From Cloeon dipterum (taxonomy: Eukaryota > Arthropoda > Insecta > Ephemeroptera > Baetidae), in the NCBI RefSeq assembly GCF_949628265.1, contig NC_088786.1:20729681-20793680 (forward strand): a DNA stretch of 64,000 nucleotides, in the 5' to 3' direction. Both the position numbers and the translations under genes were made by a program. The notes beneath the pieces are model-generated. The model did not search any database. It had not been told where the DNA came from and was given only the letters and a program-made list of their open reading frames with translations. How positions within the stretch are numbered: position 1 is the first letter of the stretch; each line of letters starts with the position of its first letter. Shown here piece by piece: positions 23,283 to 35,194 of the stretch.

Positions 23283-26200
23283 CTAGAGCTGCTCGTGCAG
23301 GTCGGAAGCGCCGCCGCCCCCGGCCCCGCCGGGCAGGGTGCGCCGCTGCGGCTCGGGGGTGCACTGGTAGCGCAGCCGGAACGGCGCCGCCCGCCCGTGC
23401 TGCGGTGACCCTGGCACCGACATGCTCTCGTTGATGCGCCGCGGCGGCGGCTCCGGTGGCGCCGGCGACACGTGCCTACAATCAAACAACAAACCAGTCA
23501 CGGTTAGTCCGGCTCGGAATAGGCCCGCCGCATCCAGATTGACAACTATCACACTAGTAAATCCAAGTCGGACTTGGAGGTGGACCTGTCGAAATGAAAC
23601 AGGAATAAATAGACGATATTAAATTAATGAAATCATGACAATTGGTTCTTTCTTGCTTAGAAAACACCAATCGTGGTAATTATGGAGGTATGAGATTATC
23701 AGAAAGTGGAAAAATGAAAATTTAAAAATGGAGGCGAAAAATTAGCCGTTAATTTTGGAAGATATGCCGATTTCCCTGTGGTAAATTCAGTTAAAACGTG
23801 AAAAATAAAAAGTCAGAAGCCTCTCTCTATACCAAAAATGTTCTTATTTTTTGGTTTTAATATTAGAAAGGAAAAAATCTCTAAATGGTACAGTAATTTT
23901 TTCCAGTATTGCATGGTTAGTATATTAAAATTAATGACCCCGCAAGAAATTCGTATTCCATATTAGAGTGATTTTATTTTCCTATCATAATGTCCGACAA
24001 CATCTTCAAAATTATGTTACCAATCTAGGAAATATTTAAAAAATTTGAGGGTGCAACTAGATTTTAAACCATCAAAAACTGGTTAAATAATTTGGGGGAA
24101 AAATACCACCAATACATATATATTCCTTCATGATTATCCTGAAACTGCATTTAACAAACTGCTTTAAAAGGGAGTGTCTCTGAATAAGTTATTTCTCTGA
24201 GGAATGCAGTATTTTGCATAATTTCAGATGCAAGTGAGTTAAGTCACGGACAATCTGGCAGGCATCCAGTCCAGCGCTGCAGACGTAATTAAGCGAAACC
24301 GATTAGTGACAGTTCCGCTACCAATCTACTTCCACAACTGAACGGCAATAAATAATCGCAGCAATACATGTCACAATAGATCCCGAATGCAACAGAGTGT
24401 TGCATTAACATTTAATTCATGAGTTGACGTTTCAGAAGCGCCTGTTTCAGTCTAACTTTAAATTGGAAGCAAAAATGCGTTCTGATTGGGCCAATATGCA
24501 TCTTAAAGTGAACATTTTTAAGATATTATCCCAGATTGACGGTGAAATTGCTTTCCAAACTCATGAGAAATCCGGATACAGGGGACAAATAATTGTCAAC
24601 AGTGTGAGAATAAAGGAGAAATATGTTCAAACTTGTTTGTTGTAGGCGAGTCGACGGCCCTGCAATTTTGCAAATAAAAAAGAGGAAGTCAATCTCAAAT
24701 TAGAAAATGTAAAGCAGCAATTTAAAATAAATTGGAATATTCTGTTATAACTATTATCTTCGCAGGACAGCATTCACCCAAGAAAAATAAATTTATTTTT
24801 CTTCTTGCATTATCACAATTCTTTTATAATGTTCCTTTGAATTTTTAGAAAGGAACAGCTCAGCTGGAAAATTTCGTTAAGTTTTTTTAATTGATTTATT
24901 TGATTTTCCTAGATGTATATTTTTACTTCCCTATTTTTGATTAGCCCATAATGTGTGTTTTCTGGGATGTGGCGCATTGAAGTGTGAAGTGGATCCTAAA
25001 TGATCAACATTTCGTATTTTTACTTTAACAAACAGAAACTGCTTATTCTGAGAAAGTCAGTGCAATTGGCGAAAATCGGAACTGGGCATTTGTTAAACGT
25101 TATAAAATGTTATTTTCTCCAGAAATTACGCATTTACCCAATATTTGAAATTGTTGAGAGCATAGTGGTGTGGCCCTACATTTATTTTATTTTAATTAAT
25201 TAATGCCACACAAATTTTCATAAAAAACACATTGGTGGAGTTTCGATTTTGAGGAAAAACGCAAATGGTTAAACACTTTTTCAGTTAAAGGCGTGAAAAA
25301 CCGACTAGAACCTGCCGGAAAATCCAGTTTAAACCAGTGCTGTATTTAACCGGCTGGCTGATCTGGCGAACGCTGCTAACAAGTGCTCCATTGAATTTAT
25401 AGTTAGTGGAATTTAGCACAAATAAATCTGTGCAATGTGCAATAATCAAATCAGGACAGAGTATTGGTAATTTTTCCGATTTTGCCACATTGCTCGAAAA
25501 ATTAAACAGTTTGGTCCTTGATTTTTCACTTGATTTCGACACCTCAATCCCGAACCGATCTATCCAATCTATCCGATCTATCCAATCTATCCGATCTATC
25601 CAAAGGTGTGCGAATTATGAGCTAAATATCCCCTAGCGAAAAAAATCATGATTTTCAAAAAAAGAGACAGCGATCAGGAACACTTTTGATTTGGACCAAT
25701 TCAATGAGAGACACTGCAAAAATATAGCCACTTCAATACTTAAAGGATAATCATCAATCTCATGTCGGCATTTATGAGAACTTGTTTGATTTCCTACACA
25801 TTGAAATTCAAATAAACAAAAAGAAGCGGAGGATAGGGCACGTCAAAGTGCGAGTTTGGCAAAGGCGGGCGAAATAGTGCGACAGAGAGCGTGAAAAGCG
25901 GACGCAAGCCAGGGACAAGGGAAGCGGGGGTGTGGGTGGTCACCTTCGGGGAAGCGAGGGAGAGGCGTAGCGTGCGTCAGCGCCGAGGCTGCGTCTGGTG
26001 GTGTCGAGGAAACCCCTGCGGAGGCGCGGCGACTCGTCGGCGGCGCTGGTGGCGAGGATGCGGGTGGCCCGCGGGGGCGGCGACGGCGGGGGCAGCACGA
26101 GTGTCGTCTCGCGCTGCAGCAGGTGCTCCGTGTAGACGGGCGGCGGACTGCGTGCGTACGCCGGTGCCGCCTGCAGCAGCGGCGACCGCCGGCCCAGCTG

Positions 26201-29200
26201 CATGTGCAGGTACGACGCGAACCACTTGTCGGGCGAGTGGGGGCGGTGGTGCGCGGACGCAGGTGGAGGCGGGGGTGAGAAGCTGAACGCCCTGCAAGCA
26301 GCCACACAGACAAGCCTAGAGGACACGGTTCTCTCCCTGACACCCGAAAAGCCCAAAAAGCACGCTGGTCGAACCCGTCATTCAGATGAGAGGACTTGGT
26401 TGTGACGGCAAAAGCAAGAGGGCCACTTTTTAACTAGGGATGTGCACATTTAACTGGTTGAGGAAATGAGGAGAGATTCTGAGATATAACAATTGCAAAT
26501 TCACTGTTTATGCAACAGTTCAATCAGACTAAATATAAAAAACCAGTTTTACACATCCCAGCATATTAGAAGAGGCGGTGTGGCAGAGGAAGAAGCACAT
26601 TTAAGAAATAGAAAAAGCCAAGATGAGACGGGGTGATTCGCAATAACTACGCACCTGTGGTAGACAGGGGGAGGCGTGCCGTTGGTCTGAGGCTCAGAGG
26701 GGTGCCGTTTGCGCTGCTCAATCGGGTAGATCCGAGGAGGAATGGTGGGCGGCAGTTCGGGGTGTAGCCGCTCGTGCGGGAAGGCGCGAGACTCGCTGCG
26801 GCCGTAAATGGGCTGGTCCGGCTGCTGGTAGTACCTGTGAGCCTGCTCCTGGTACCTGACCGGTTGCTCCTGGTACCTAGGGTCGGACAGGTTGCGGTGG
26901 TGGAACTGAGAGTGGTTGAACACGCCCTGCCTCCGCGGCGGGGTCGGCGACGCCTGGGACATGCTCGAGCCGGACGAAGAGGGCGTGTACCTACAAAAAA
27001 ACGTTTGGCATTCGTCCTTCTCACAACGAAAGCATAGCCATTGATCCGAAAAATTGATTTTTTTCTCACTTCTAGATTTTAAATTTAAATGAAAAGTTGA
27101 TTAAGCACTAGAGCACAAATCTTGGCAAATTTGGAAAGCTGATGAAATTTTTAACATATTATAGAAAATTTAGTCCTCACCACAATTTCCTAGAAAGGTT
27201 TTTTTTAAATTGACTAGAATTTACTAGCAAGTTATGCATCACGCGCATCACGCAAAAAAATTGAAGCAGCCAAAATAAACGTTATTTTAAAACTATCTTA
27301 GACAAAATTAAATTCTACTACAAGCCTCTACATTTTGGCACGAGAATTTCCCAGAGCTAAATATTTGGGAAAATCACGAACTTTACCAAAAGTAAAAAAT
27401 TTAATTTCGCACATCATTTGATTTCATCTCGCTAAGAAGATTCCAGAAATGTAAAGGTTTTGAAGATCCCACAACTTGCCAAGAAATAATGGAAGTTTTA
27501 AATTTCTTAATATCGCACTACTTAAATATATAAATTTAGGAGGCGTGTCTCAAGCAAACCTTAAATAACGGCAGCAATTCCTTGCGCAAACCGTAATCTT
27601 AAATCAATAAAATTGTTCGCGAAACACACCTCATTTATTGGAAAAAAAGGTGTATTCATCATGACTGGACAAAAATAGAAAACTTGCTTTCTGATGGGGC
27701 TGGTGACTGGTGTGTTGGTGCTGGCGTGGACATAGGTGGGACTGAGGCAGGCGGTGGGCGACGACACCGTGTTGGTGCTGGCGTTCGAGTAGCTGGGACT
27801 TGACTTGGTCTGTACCGCGGTGGATGTCACGCTCGGCTCGAAAGTGGACGCGTACCACTGCGCCAGGTCCACCTCCTTGTGCTCGTAATTGAGAATGAAA
27901 GCTTCCTTCAGCAGCTTGCGGTACTTTGGCCTTTTCTGGTAGTTCTTAGTTAAACTAAAATTAAAGTGGATTAGAAGGAGAAAGGGCAAAGCAGGCTGTT
28001 TGCTCACCAGCTAGAGACGAAAGTGTGGAATTCGGGCGAGAACGACTGGTCGGCAGGTAGCATCGGCGGATCTTCATTTATCACCTTTGTCAGCACCTCA
28101 AAGTCTGTTTTACAGTTAGTGTAGGGGAAGTGGCCCGACGCGAGCTCCACCAGAGTGATGCCTAGTGACCAAACGTCTGCTCGGATGTCATAGTCTGGGT
28201 TTGTTGGGTTCGGCGGGTCAATTCTCTCCGGCTGAAACGAGTTTGCTCCATAAAACAGGGATGAAAAATCACAATTGTTTTAAACGCCTCTGGTTTAATT
28301 TTTTAACCTCTGCTAAGCACATCCTGTGGGCTAAGAGCTCACTGGGTCCCAATAACAAAGAGCGGATAACATGGGGCCTGAGTGACTGCAGAGGAGTTTG
28401 GGCCCAAAGTTTATTGAAACGCAAGACATTTGTCCCTAAAGCCGCTGGAAAGGTGCGAAAACAAGCAAGTGGCAAGTTGGCACCAGTGCGACTTCCAGGC
28501 CATTGAGCTATTTGAGCATTTCGAGTCACTTATCTAACCACCTTTTGCCATCTCTGACATTGGGCTGCCAGTATTAGATCCCCGAAATACTCAATTATCT
28601 CCCATTGCTTTGACACTCTTGAGAATGACTTAACAATTCGAGTTATTTAAAATTTAACGCAATTTGAAGTTTAGAAAATAGTTGGCAATGTAAGTATGAC
28701 CTCAACAAGAACTGAAGGACAAACAGAAAAGTATGGTGGAATTGAGGGCAGTAAAGCAGTAACGACATTATTTTATGTAAGTTCTACAAAGCAATTTTGA
28801 ATTTTAAAGTAACGATTTAAATAAAATCAAAAGAATAAGACAGTCACCGCCATATATGCTGCACAGCCAGCGCCTCGCGTCTTGGCCTTGGAGTCGACTA
28901 GGCGGCCTGAGATGCCAAAGTCGCAGAGTTTGACGTTTCCACGCTCATCAAGTAGTATGTTGCTCGGTTTGACATCCCTATGGATGACGCCGTGCATTTC
29001 CTTAAGGTAATGCAGTGCTTTAACCGTCTGAAAGATAAATTGAAGGATCACGACAAATCAGGGGAGTTAAGTCGAGGAGACTCACGGCCACGGTGACCTT
29101 GCCAAGCACGTCCTCAGGCACAGGTTGCTTGATTCGCTTGAGCAGTTTGTCGAAGCAGGTGGCCATAAGTTCCATGCAGATCCACACGTCGGCGTCCGTG

Positions 29201-30103
29201 ATGAAGCAGCCGAGGCACTGCACAATGAAGGGACAGTCGTGCGACTTGAGCACCACCTCGATGTCCATGATGATGCGCTTGTTTTCCTCCTTGTTGCCCG
29301 AACGCCGCATCTGTTTCACCGCGATCACCGTGTCGCTCGGCTTGTGCAGCATTTTCACTACGTGACCGCAAGTGCCGTAGCCCAGGTCGCCCAGGTGCTC
29401 TAGTTCATACTCCACTGTTTGGTATTTCTGCAAAATACGTCGATGCTACTTATTTCCTTCTCAAGATTATGCGTAAATATGAATTTATTTAATTTTCTAA
29501 ACCAAAAAAATTTAAATCGATAAAATCAATAATGTCATGTTCTGACGCACTTTGCCCTGGATATTAAGGATGCCATTCTGCTGCATAATCTCCTTCATCT
29601 TGGCGTCGATCTCGGCGGCCGACTCCTGCGGCCTGTTCTGCACGTAGACCGGTAGTCCCGGCAGCATCAACTCCTTCCTCGACCTGGTGGGGGTGCCCTC
29701 GTGCCGCGGGGGCAGCGGGGACGATGGGTCGCACACTGCAACATCAACAACAACAATGAACCAACCCATGTCCGTGTCGTCCCTCTTTTAAGAACATAGA
29801 AAAAGCTTGGGCTGCTTCTGGGGCAGCTCGAGGGCCGCCCCCGTGGAGACCATGCCGCCGCCAGGGGTGCAGGGGGCTTCGCGAGTGGCTGACAGGGCGG
29901 AAAAACGGGCACAGCCCGGGGCAATGGGGGCTCTTACGTCGCTGCGGTCTGTTGATGGTCGCCGGCCGCCGGACCGCGGGCGTCGACTCCACGCCGTCGG
30001 CCAGGCCCTCACGCTCGCTAGCAGCATTCTCCGCCTTCAGCCGGGCCTCCAGATCCGAAATTTTTAGCGCTATCCGCTCCGTACTTATCGAAGCGCTAGA
30101 CAT
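23283..30103 (-). CDS. hep: MAP kinase kinase 7 / hemipterous (JNK kinase)
   Basis: Dual-specificity kinase that phosphorylates JNK (family knowledge). Exons in transcript order: 29938-30103, 29551-29735, 29086-29427, 28848-29027, 28008-28231, 27628-27954, 26655-26990, 25944-26291 and 23283-23475; 766 residues. Seen: an [13 protein letters not shown] stretch (73-85) that could be a MAPK-docking site; glycine loop GYGTCG; catalytic K155 in [11 protein letters not shown] 247-249; DFG 267-269; activation-loop SKAKT with S277 and T281; AAYMAPE spanning exons 4-5; and [11 protein letters not shown]. The SGNKEENKR and SKAKT blocks are diagnostic for MKK7. After the kinase domain comes a tail of about 390 residues, rich in Pro, Ser, Tyr, Gln and Arg, without a known fold. 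The exon 6 donor is uncertain: a strong donor after 27630 breaks the frame with the exon at 26990, whereas a weak one after 27628 keeps it. Head-to-head with Atg13. Confidence 0.94.
25400..25640 (-). repeat. Interspersed repeat family B, copy with internal 18-bp tandem repeat
   Basis: Lies in the last hep intron. In reverse complement it matches 20525-20690 ('ctcataattcgcacacc' against 'ctcatcataattcgcacacc'). Inside it, at 25555-25602, an 18-base unit (ccgatctatccaatctat) is repeated about 2.5 times, an expansion of the family's single 'gatctatcc' block. Confidence 0.65.
28335..28480 (+). repeat. Interspersed repeat family C, partial copy (hep intron)
   Basis: 'tttattgaaacgcaagacatttgtccc', then 'ctggaaaggtgcgaaaac' and 'gcaagt', aligning with 4610-4715 after a small deletion. 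Lies between hep exons 4 and 5. Confidence 0.5.
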
Positions 30104-31066
30104 TTTGGATTATTTTCTCTTCCATCACTGACGACAATGACGACATCTGACGGTGGCACATGAGTTTCACCTCGAGCCCAAAACTATCGCTTTGTGATTG
30201 GTGCTGATTGGCTGAGCACGGTCAATTTTAAAGCACTCAGTTTAACGCCATGTTTAATGGTTAATAAAATTAAAGTTAACAAACAAGAAGGAATTTAACA
30301 TGGCGTTTGTTCTTCTCTTCTTGCATTTTATACAGCTGAATTACACGATGTTGGTCATGTGCTACAGAGAACCGGTAGTTTAAAAGTTTAAATTTAATAC
30401 CTCATTTCAAAAAAACTGACGATTTTCCAAATTCTCTTTCAACTTATTTATCTCAAATATGAAAAGCATGATATCAATTTTAATGTGGACTTTGAGTAAA
30501 TTTTATCAGTGGTTGGAGTACACGATTTCGAATGTAAACCGGTATGTATTGAAATGATGACATTTAAAATCGAAAGCTTTTCCGCATGTTGCCTGCAGGT
30601 GCATGATCAGCGTACGTAAGAAGAACCACGTCGTATGTATGTTGTTATTGTGGTGTGACGTGTGATCAACGATCGGATTGTCAAGAGTGATTTCTCCACC
30701 AGCGATTTCTGTTTCACGAGGCTCGTCCCCAAGCGATGCTTTGATCTTGCTATCCATTTGTAAGTTCCCTGCACCCCATGTACAAAATAGACGCCCTAAA
30801 TTCGCAAATTATTGATTCGAAAAGGGTTTTCGTCGAGGTGGGCGTGGCGGCCTACGTGTTTCTGCTCACACAAATTGGTCTATTTTCGGTAGCAAAGGCA
30901 GGGCTGCTGCATTTTTTTTATTTTCAACGTGTGGAGAGCGATTATCCAATAAGTACGCACATTTTTAGCGTGCGTGTTCACATTTCGTGTTATTTAAATC
31001 CCTGAGAGATCGAAGAACGAGGACAAGGTCGCTAATAATAGTAGTGCGTTTTTTTAAAATTTCCAG
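30104..31066. promoter_or_regulatory. Divergent promoter region between hep and Atg13
   Basis: 976 bases separate the two start codons, which face away from each other. No clear TATA box was seen for either gene. A consensus + strand donor (gtaagt at 30759) and the acceptor ending at 31066 suggest a non-coding first exon of Atg13 ending at 30758 and a 308-base intron. A - strand frame at 30506-30757 (83 codons, ATG start) lies within this region and is treated separately. Confidence 0.5.
30506..30757 (-). CDS. Small open frame of unknown nature
   Basis: 83 codons from ATG to stop on the hep strand, upstream of hep. The first half is acidic (DSKIKASLGDEPRETE), followed by a His/Asn patch and a hydrophobic stretch (WFFLRTLIMHL). 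I do not recognise it. It lies where an untranslated Atg13 exon is likely on the opposite strand, and a typical poly(A) signal is not obvious (a TTTAAT at about 30393 is the only candidate). It may be a real microprotein gene, an upstream frame in a hep leader, or chance. I favour chance. Confidence 0.2.
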   Translation of the reverse strand: MDSKIKASLGDEPRETEIAGGEITLDNPIVDHTSHHNNNIHTTWFFLRTLIMHLQATCGKAFDFKCHHFNTYRFTFEIVYSNH

Positions 31067-31079
31067 ATCGAGGACACCG

Positions 31080-33854
31080 ATGGTTGAAATGGCTTGCAAA
31101 CTGAGCGAGCAAGATCGCACTGAGCTCGAGAAATACATCAAGTTTCTGGCAATTAAGGCGATGCAATTGATCGTGCAGGGCAGGTTAGGCACGCGCATGG
31201 CGACCAAGTGCAAGCCGCAGTCATCAGGCACCGACTGGTTCAATTTGGACATCGAAGACGTGCCTGAGGTGACAGCGATGACCAAAGGCGCCTTGGCCGG
31301 CAACAACCACAAGCTGCCCATCTGCGCCGAGATCAGCCTCAAGACGACCGAGGGAGACCACATGGTCCTCGAGACGTGGATGCTTGGCATCACGGAACCA
31401 ACCGAAACCTTCTCATACTCTGGAAAAGTGCGTTTGCCTCATCACTGTTTATTTTAGTTGGAATTTTCGGGCAGGTTTTACACATTTTACACTTTTTTTC
31501 ATGAATTTGGCAATTTAGACAGAAAGAAACTCCCGTGCAAATAATTATTTAACTAAGAACTGAAAAATTGCGTGAAATCCTCTTTAACTATATTTTAAAT
31601 TCAAGCTAAAATTTTCACAGGTTGCAGGTTGCCTTATAAATTTGCGAGAAAATCGACTCCTAAGTTTATATTATATTTTATCAAGCGGCGAGCACTGTCT
31701 CCCTATTGAAAAACAGGATTAATTTCTCAAGAAGGGAAATTTACCTCTTAATTTTCACACCATTGGAACGATCTTGACAAGATGAATCGAAATGAAGCGA
31801 AAAAACATTTACATGTCGTTGGATATTACGTGAAATTTGGTACATACTTGGGGAATAGTTTGGAGCTGATTTTGTAGTAAATGAGAGTTGCGCTTCCTTA
31901 TATATTATACAAAATCAGTGATTTTTGAAATTTTTTCTCCTCTAATAGAGCGTGTAGTGATAAGTTTTTCTCTTATCATGCGTATTATGTCCAGCTATAA
32001 ATTGGGTAATTTTTCAGTCGAAAGTCACGCACGCTATCTACAACCGCATGACAACGCTGCTGAAGTCTCTGCTGACTGTGTCCAGGGCGACACCGCCGTA
32101 CAAGCTGTCGCGGAGACAAGGTGCAGACTCTTACCTCATTTGCTACCGCATCTACAGTGGAGAGCCCCAACTGCATGTGCTAGGTGCGCATTTCTATTAA
32201 AATATTATAAAATTTGGTTGGTTAATTTTTTAAATTGTCGATCAGGTGAGGGTAAAAACCAGAAGAGGCTGGGCCAGCTGTGCACACCGCTGGGCACGAT
32301 CGTGTTGTCAGTGGCGTTCAGGACAAAAATGACCATCTCACCGCAGCAGAGCAAGGACATCATGGTCAAGTCGGATCACTTCAACCCGGATCTAAGTCCA
32401 AAGCATACTCGCTACCAGAATGAGCAGAACGGGGATAACTCTTTGAGCAAGACTATCAAGGCCGGCGCATTCGCTGATCCAAACACAAGGCGGCCACACT
32501 CTCGCCTCTTCACGCAGGACGACGATGAGATTCCCTTTGCCAAGTTGTTGGCTCCAGCCGCCAAGCCACAGACTACTGACCAGGACAACGGCTCCAGGGT
32601 GCAGCAGGACAATGCGGAAAACAACAACACAACGTCTGCAACCAAGTCCATCAGCAACTCGCGACGCTCCAGTTACTCGGCCAATGATGATTTCATCTTG
32701 CTTGATTTGGTAATTATGGTAATTACTCCTTTTTTTATAATACCAAGATTATTTCTCCAAATTCGTAGATTATAAAAAATATCAGGAGAATAATTTTAGG
32801 AAATGTTTCTCATTCAATATTTATTGTGGTGTAAACAATAACGTCATATTCAAGATAGTGGCTTTTAACTGATAACTTAAATTGCTTTTGGAAAATTAAA
32901 TTAGAGTGAACTTGTGGTTCGAAGAAAATTTGTTGAATGTTTTCAGTAAATAACATAAAAGACCAAGTCCAAAGAAAGTAAATAAAACATACTTATGTAA
33001 AGCAAAGATTTCCTAAAAAATATCCAGGTTTTTATAGGTGGAAATTTAACGAAACTTTAAAGCTATGAAGCATATATATGCAAACCTGAATCCTATTCAT
33101 TTTTATTATCGGTTCACTTCTTTTGAGATGCGCGACCCCCTCATTGGAGGAAGCCCAGTCCAGAAAATGACCAGTATTTGTTACGGCTCTTGCCTTTTTG
33201 AATCACTAGACTTTTGTCCTTTGTAATTAATTCACGCATTATGGAAAGGTGCAAACCAACTAGTAGAGAGTCGGAAAGCTTTCGCAATCCTCACAAATTT
33301 GTATTGGTTCATCATCAATGCATGAGAGTTTAATGTAGGCGCAAAACATTGCTTGGGTTCTCACATAGCAAGTGCACACAAATAATGAGCTCAACATTGC
33401 GAGCCAACGGCTTGGTAAAAGCTTAATTTATATCCATTGACTTGGCCAAAATAGTCTAATTTTTCCGCCTCGAATTTTTATGTAAGAAAAATCAGAGAGC
33501 TTACATTTGAATGTTTAAATTACAAATGCTTGGAAAAATTTAGCGAGAAAGTTACAGATTTCATGCAGACTTTTTTCTTGATGTATCTTCATATCTTAAA
33601 TTATTTTTTAACTAAAGATTTATCATTTTGGGCTATTGCAGAATCCCCCGTTTGCGGAAGGAAACGTGAACGGTGAGCTGGGTGCTTTTTATCGGCAGTG
33701 TCAGACAGCGCCGCCGCTGCAGACGTTCTCAAGTCTGCCAACGCTGGCCGAGCAGGTGTCTACGTTATCGTCGCAGCTAGAGATGTTCGAGGAAAGCCAA
33801 GCCGAGTTTGACGCCCTCGTCAACTCGCTTGTATCACAGCCCTCTCTTAAATGA
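31080..33854 (+). CDS. Atg13: Autophagy protein Atg13
   Basis: Regulatory subunit of the Atg1/ULK autophagy-initiation kinase complex (family knowledge). Exons: 31080-31427, 32018-32183, 32246-32709 and 33642-33854; 396 residues. Seen: the N-terminal HORMA fold with [32 protein letters not shown] and [16 protein letters not shown], then [19 protein letters not shown] and [15 protein letters not shown], all close to animal Atg13 as I know it. A disordered, Asn/Gln/Ser-rich middle follows. Then comes the acidic NDDFILLDL, which holds the Phe-Ile-Leu-Leu core of an LC3-interacting region at the position where human ATG13 has one. The C-terminal block PPF, GxFYRQCQ and EFDALVNSL is also conserved. 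Met31080 fits the family N-terminus; Met31089 is an alternative. Introns 1 and 3 carry repeat copies. Confidence 0.95.
31680..31850 (+). repeat. Interspersed repeat family B, copy (Atg13 intron 1)
   Basis: 'gcgagcactgtctccctattgaaa', 'ggattaatttctc', 'agaagggaaatttacctc', 'cacaccattgga' and 'gaatcgaaa' in order; the closest relative here is 20525-20690. Confidence 0.65.
33130..33430 (+). repeat. Interspersed repeat family C, copy (Atg13 intron 3)
   Basis: Aligns along most of its length with 4550-4870. Shared order: 'cttttgtcc', 'cacgcattatggaaaggtgc', 'aaacca', 'gagagtcggaaagcttt', 'gcaatcctc', 'ttctcacatagcaa', 'gagccaacggctt'. Confidence 0.65.
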
Positions 33855-33957
33855 AAATTGTGGAGTAATATCCCTACAAGACTGATTACGCTAATGCTTG
33901 GTAATATCTTTGCCATACTATACAGATAGTTGCGATCGGTGATAAATTGCTTATTTG

Positions 33958-33963
33958 AATAAA
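33958..33963 (+). terminator. Atg13: Poly(A) signal of Atg13
   Basis: AATAAA about 105 bases after the stop codon. Confidence 0.6.
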
Positions 33964-33989
33964 ATTGTTGAAAGCGGGGGTTTCGGGAT

Positions 33990-35190
33990 ATCTAGTCGGT
34001 GGTCACAGGTCCCAAAATTCCCAGAATCGTTGAAATCAGTACGCTAAAAGCAATTCATATTTAGTACTCTCTCTCTTGAGTTTGCTGTTTTGCAAATCAG
34101 AAGTTTTGTAATTTGGGAATAAAATTATTTGAGCGCTTCAAAACTGTGACAACACGTTTAATAAAACGATAATCGGCTGCGAACGCAATTTAAATCGTGT
34201 AAAATTACCTTGTTAATAAAATTGCCTTTCTTTAAAACAATTTCCCGTCTTTTAAGGTTGGAGTGAGAAGAAAAACACACGTTAATTACACTTGGAATGA
34301 AATAGCTCGTTAATTTATTGAGATGCTGCTTAGACGTCGTGTCATCATTTTACACCAATCCATTCACGATCTTTGCGTTTAAACTCGTAAATTCATTTTT
34401 AAAACACCGACAAAGGGGTTGTTCAGAGAAAAATCACAGAGAGCGTCTTTTTGCACTTTCCTTTTCGGTCCGAGTGTTGCTTGTTGACAATGGGATGACG
34501 CATATTCACAGAATAAATTAAATGTTTCAGCTGGAGTTTCCACGAGAGCTAATAGATAAAATACAATATTCTTAAATACCTGCCTCTTCCCCTGCTATAT
34601 TTTACCTTTTTTAATTATGTAGAAAGGTTGATAAAATTTAGCTCTGCATTTCCAGCGTAAAATTCCCCTAAACAGTTTAGCACGTTTCTCAGTCCTGTGA
34701 ATTTTCTTGTAGATGGCTCAGTACCTAGGCAAGAAAATCCGTCCATTTTTGCAAGTATTTTCAACATTTCCTAGCGGGAGTGTGAAAGAATAAATCGCTT
34801 TTCTCGAAGACTGAATCAGTTTTTGCTAATTACAACAATGCGATTGCGATTCATCCATACAGACCACAATATTACAGGAAAGTGCTGCAAATTCATTTGA
34901 ATCGCAACAGAGTCAAGTATTTTCTCAAACATTTGGATAATTTTTATTACATACAGGCCAGAAAGAGATTTAGGAGAAAAGTTTACTCCGTGTCAACTCC
35001 AGCTGCAATGAAATCTGAAATAGCACACACAGGATAGTCTGTGTGTGTTACAACTGCTTAACTCCCTTAAGAACTCCATTCTTAAGCCCGAGTGGCGATG
35101 GTGGTGCCTTTGACGGCCGGGAGAAAATGGCTTTGTCTTCCAGCGTACGCCACAGGCAAGAATCTTTTCAGTTTAGGATTTTTTAATTCA
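33990..35190. other. Intergenic stretch downstream of Atg13
   Basis: AT-rich and without a supported gene. The few open frames (for example 34318-34521) have no domain. Nothing else was recognised before the foldback element begins. Confidence 0.5.
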
Positions 35191-35194
35191 TGGA

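Noticed and set aside
25891..26405. Arg/Gly-rich + strand frame of 131 codons
   Set aside because: Antisense shadow of a GC-rich hep exon whose sense frame has proper phases.
31888..32245. First part of a 295-codon frame across the Atg13 region
   Set aside because: It reads intron sequence and the wrong frame of exon 2; only the part from 32246 is real Atg13 coding sequence.
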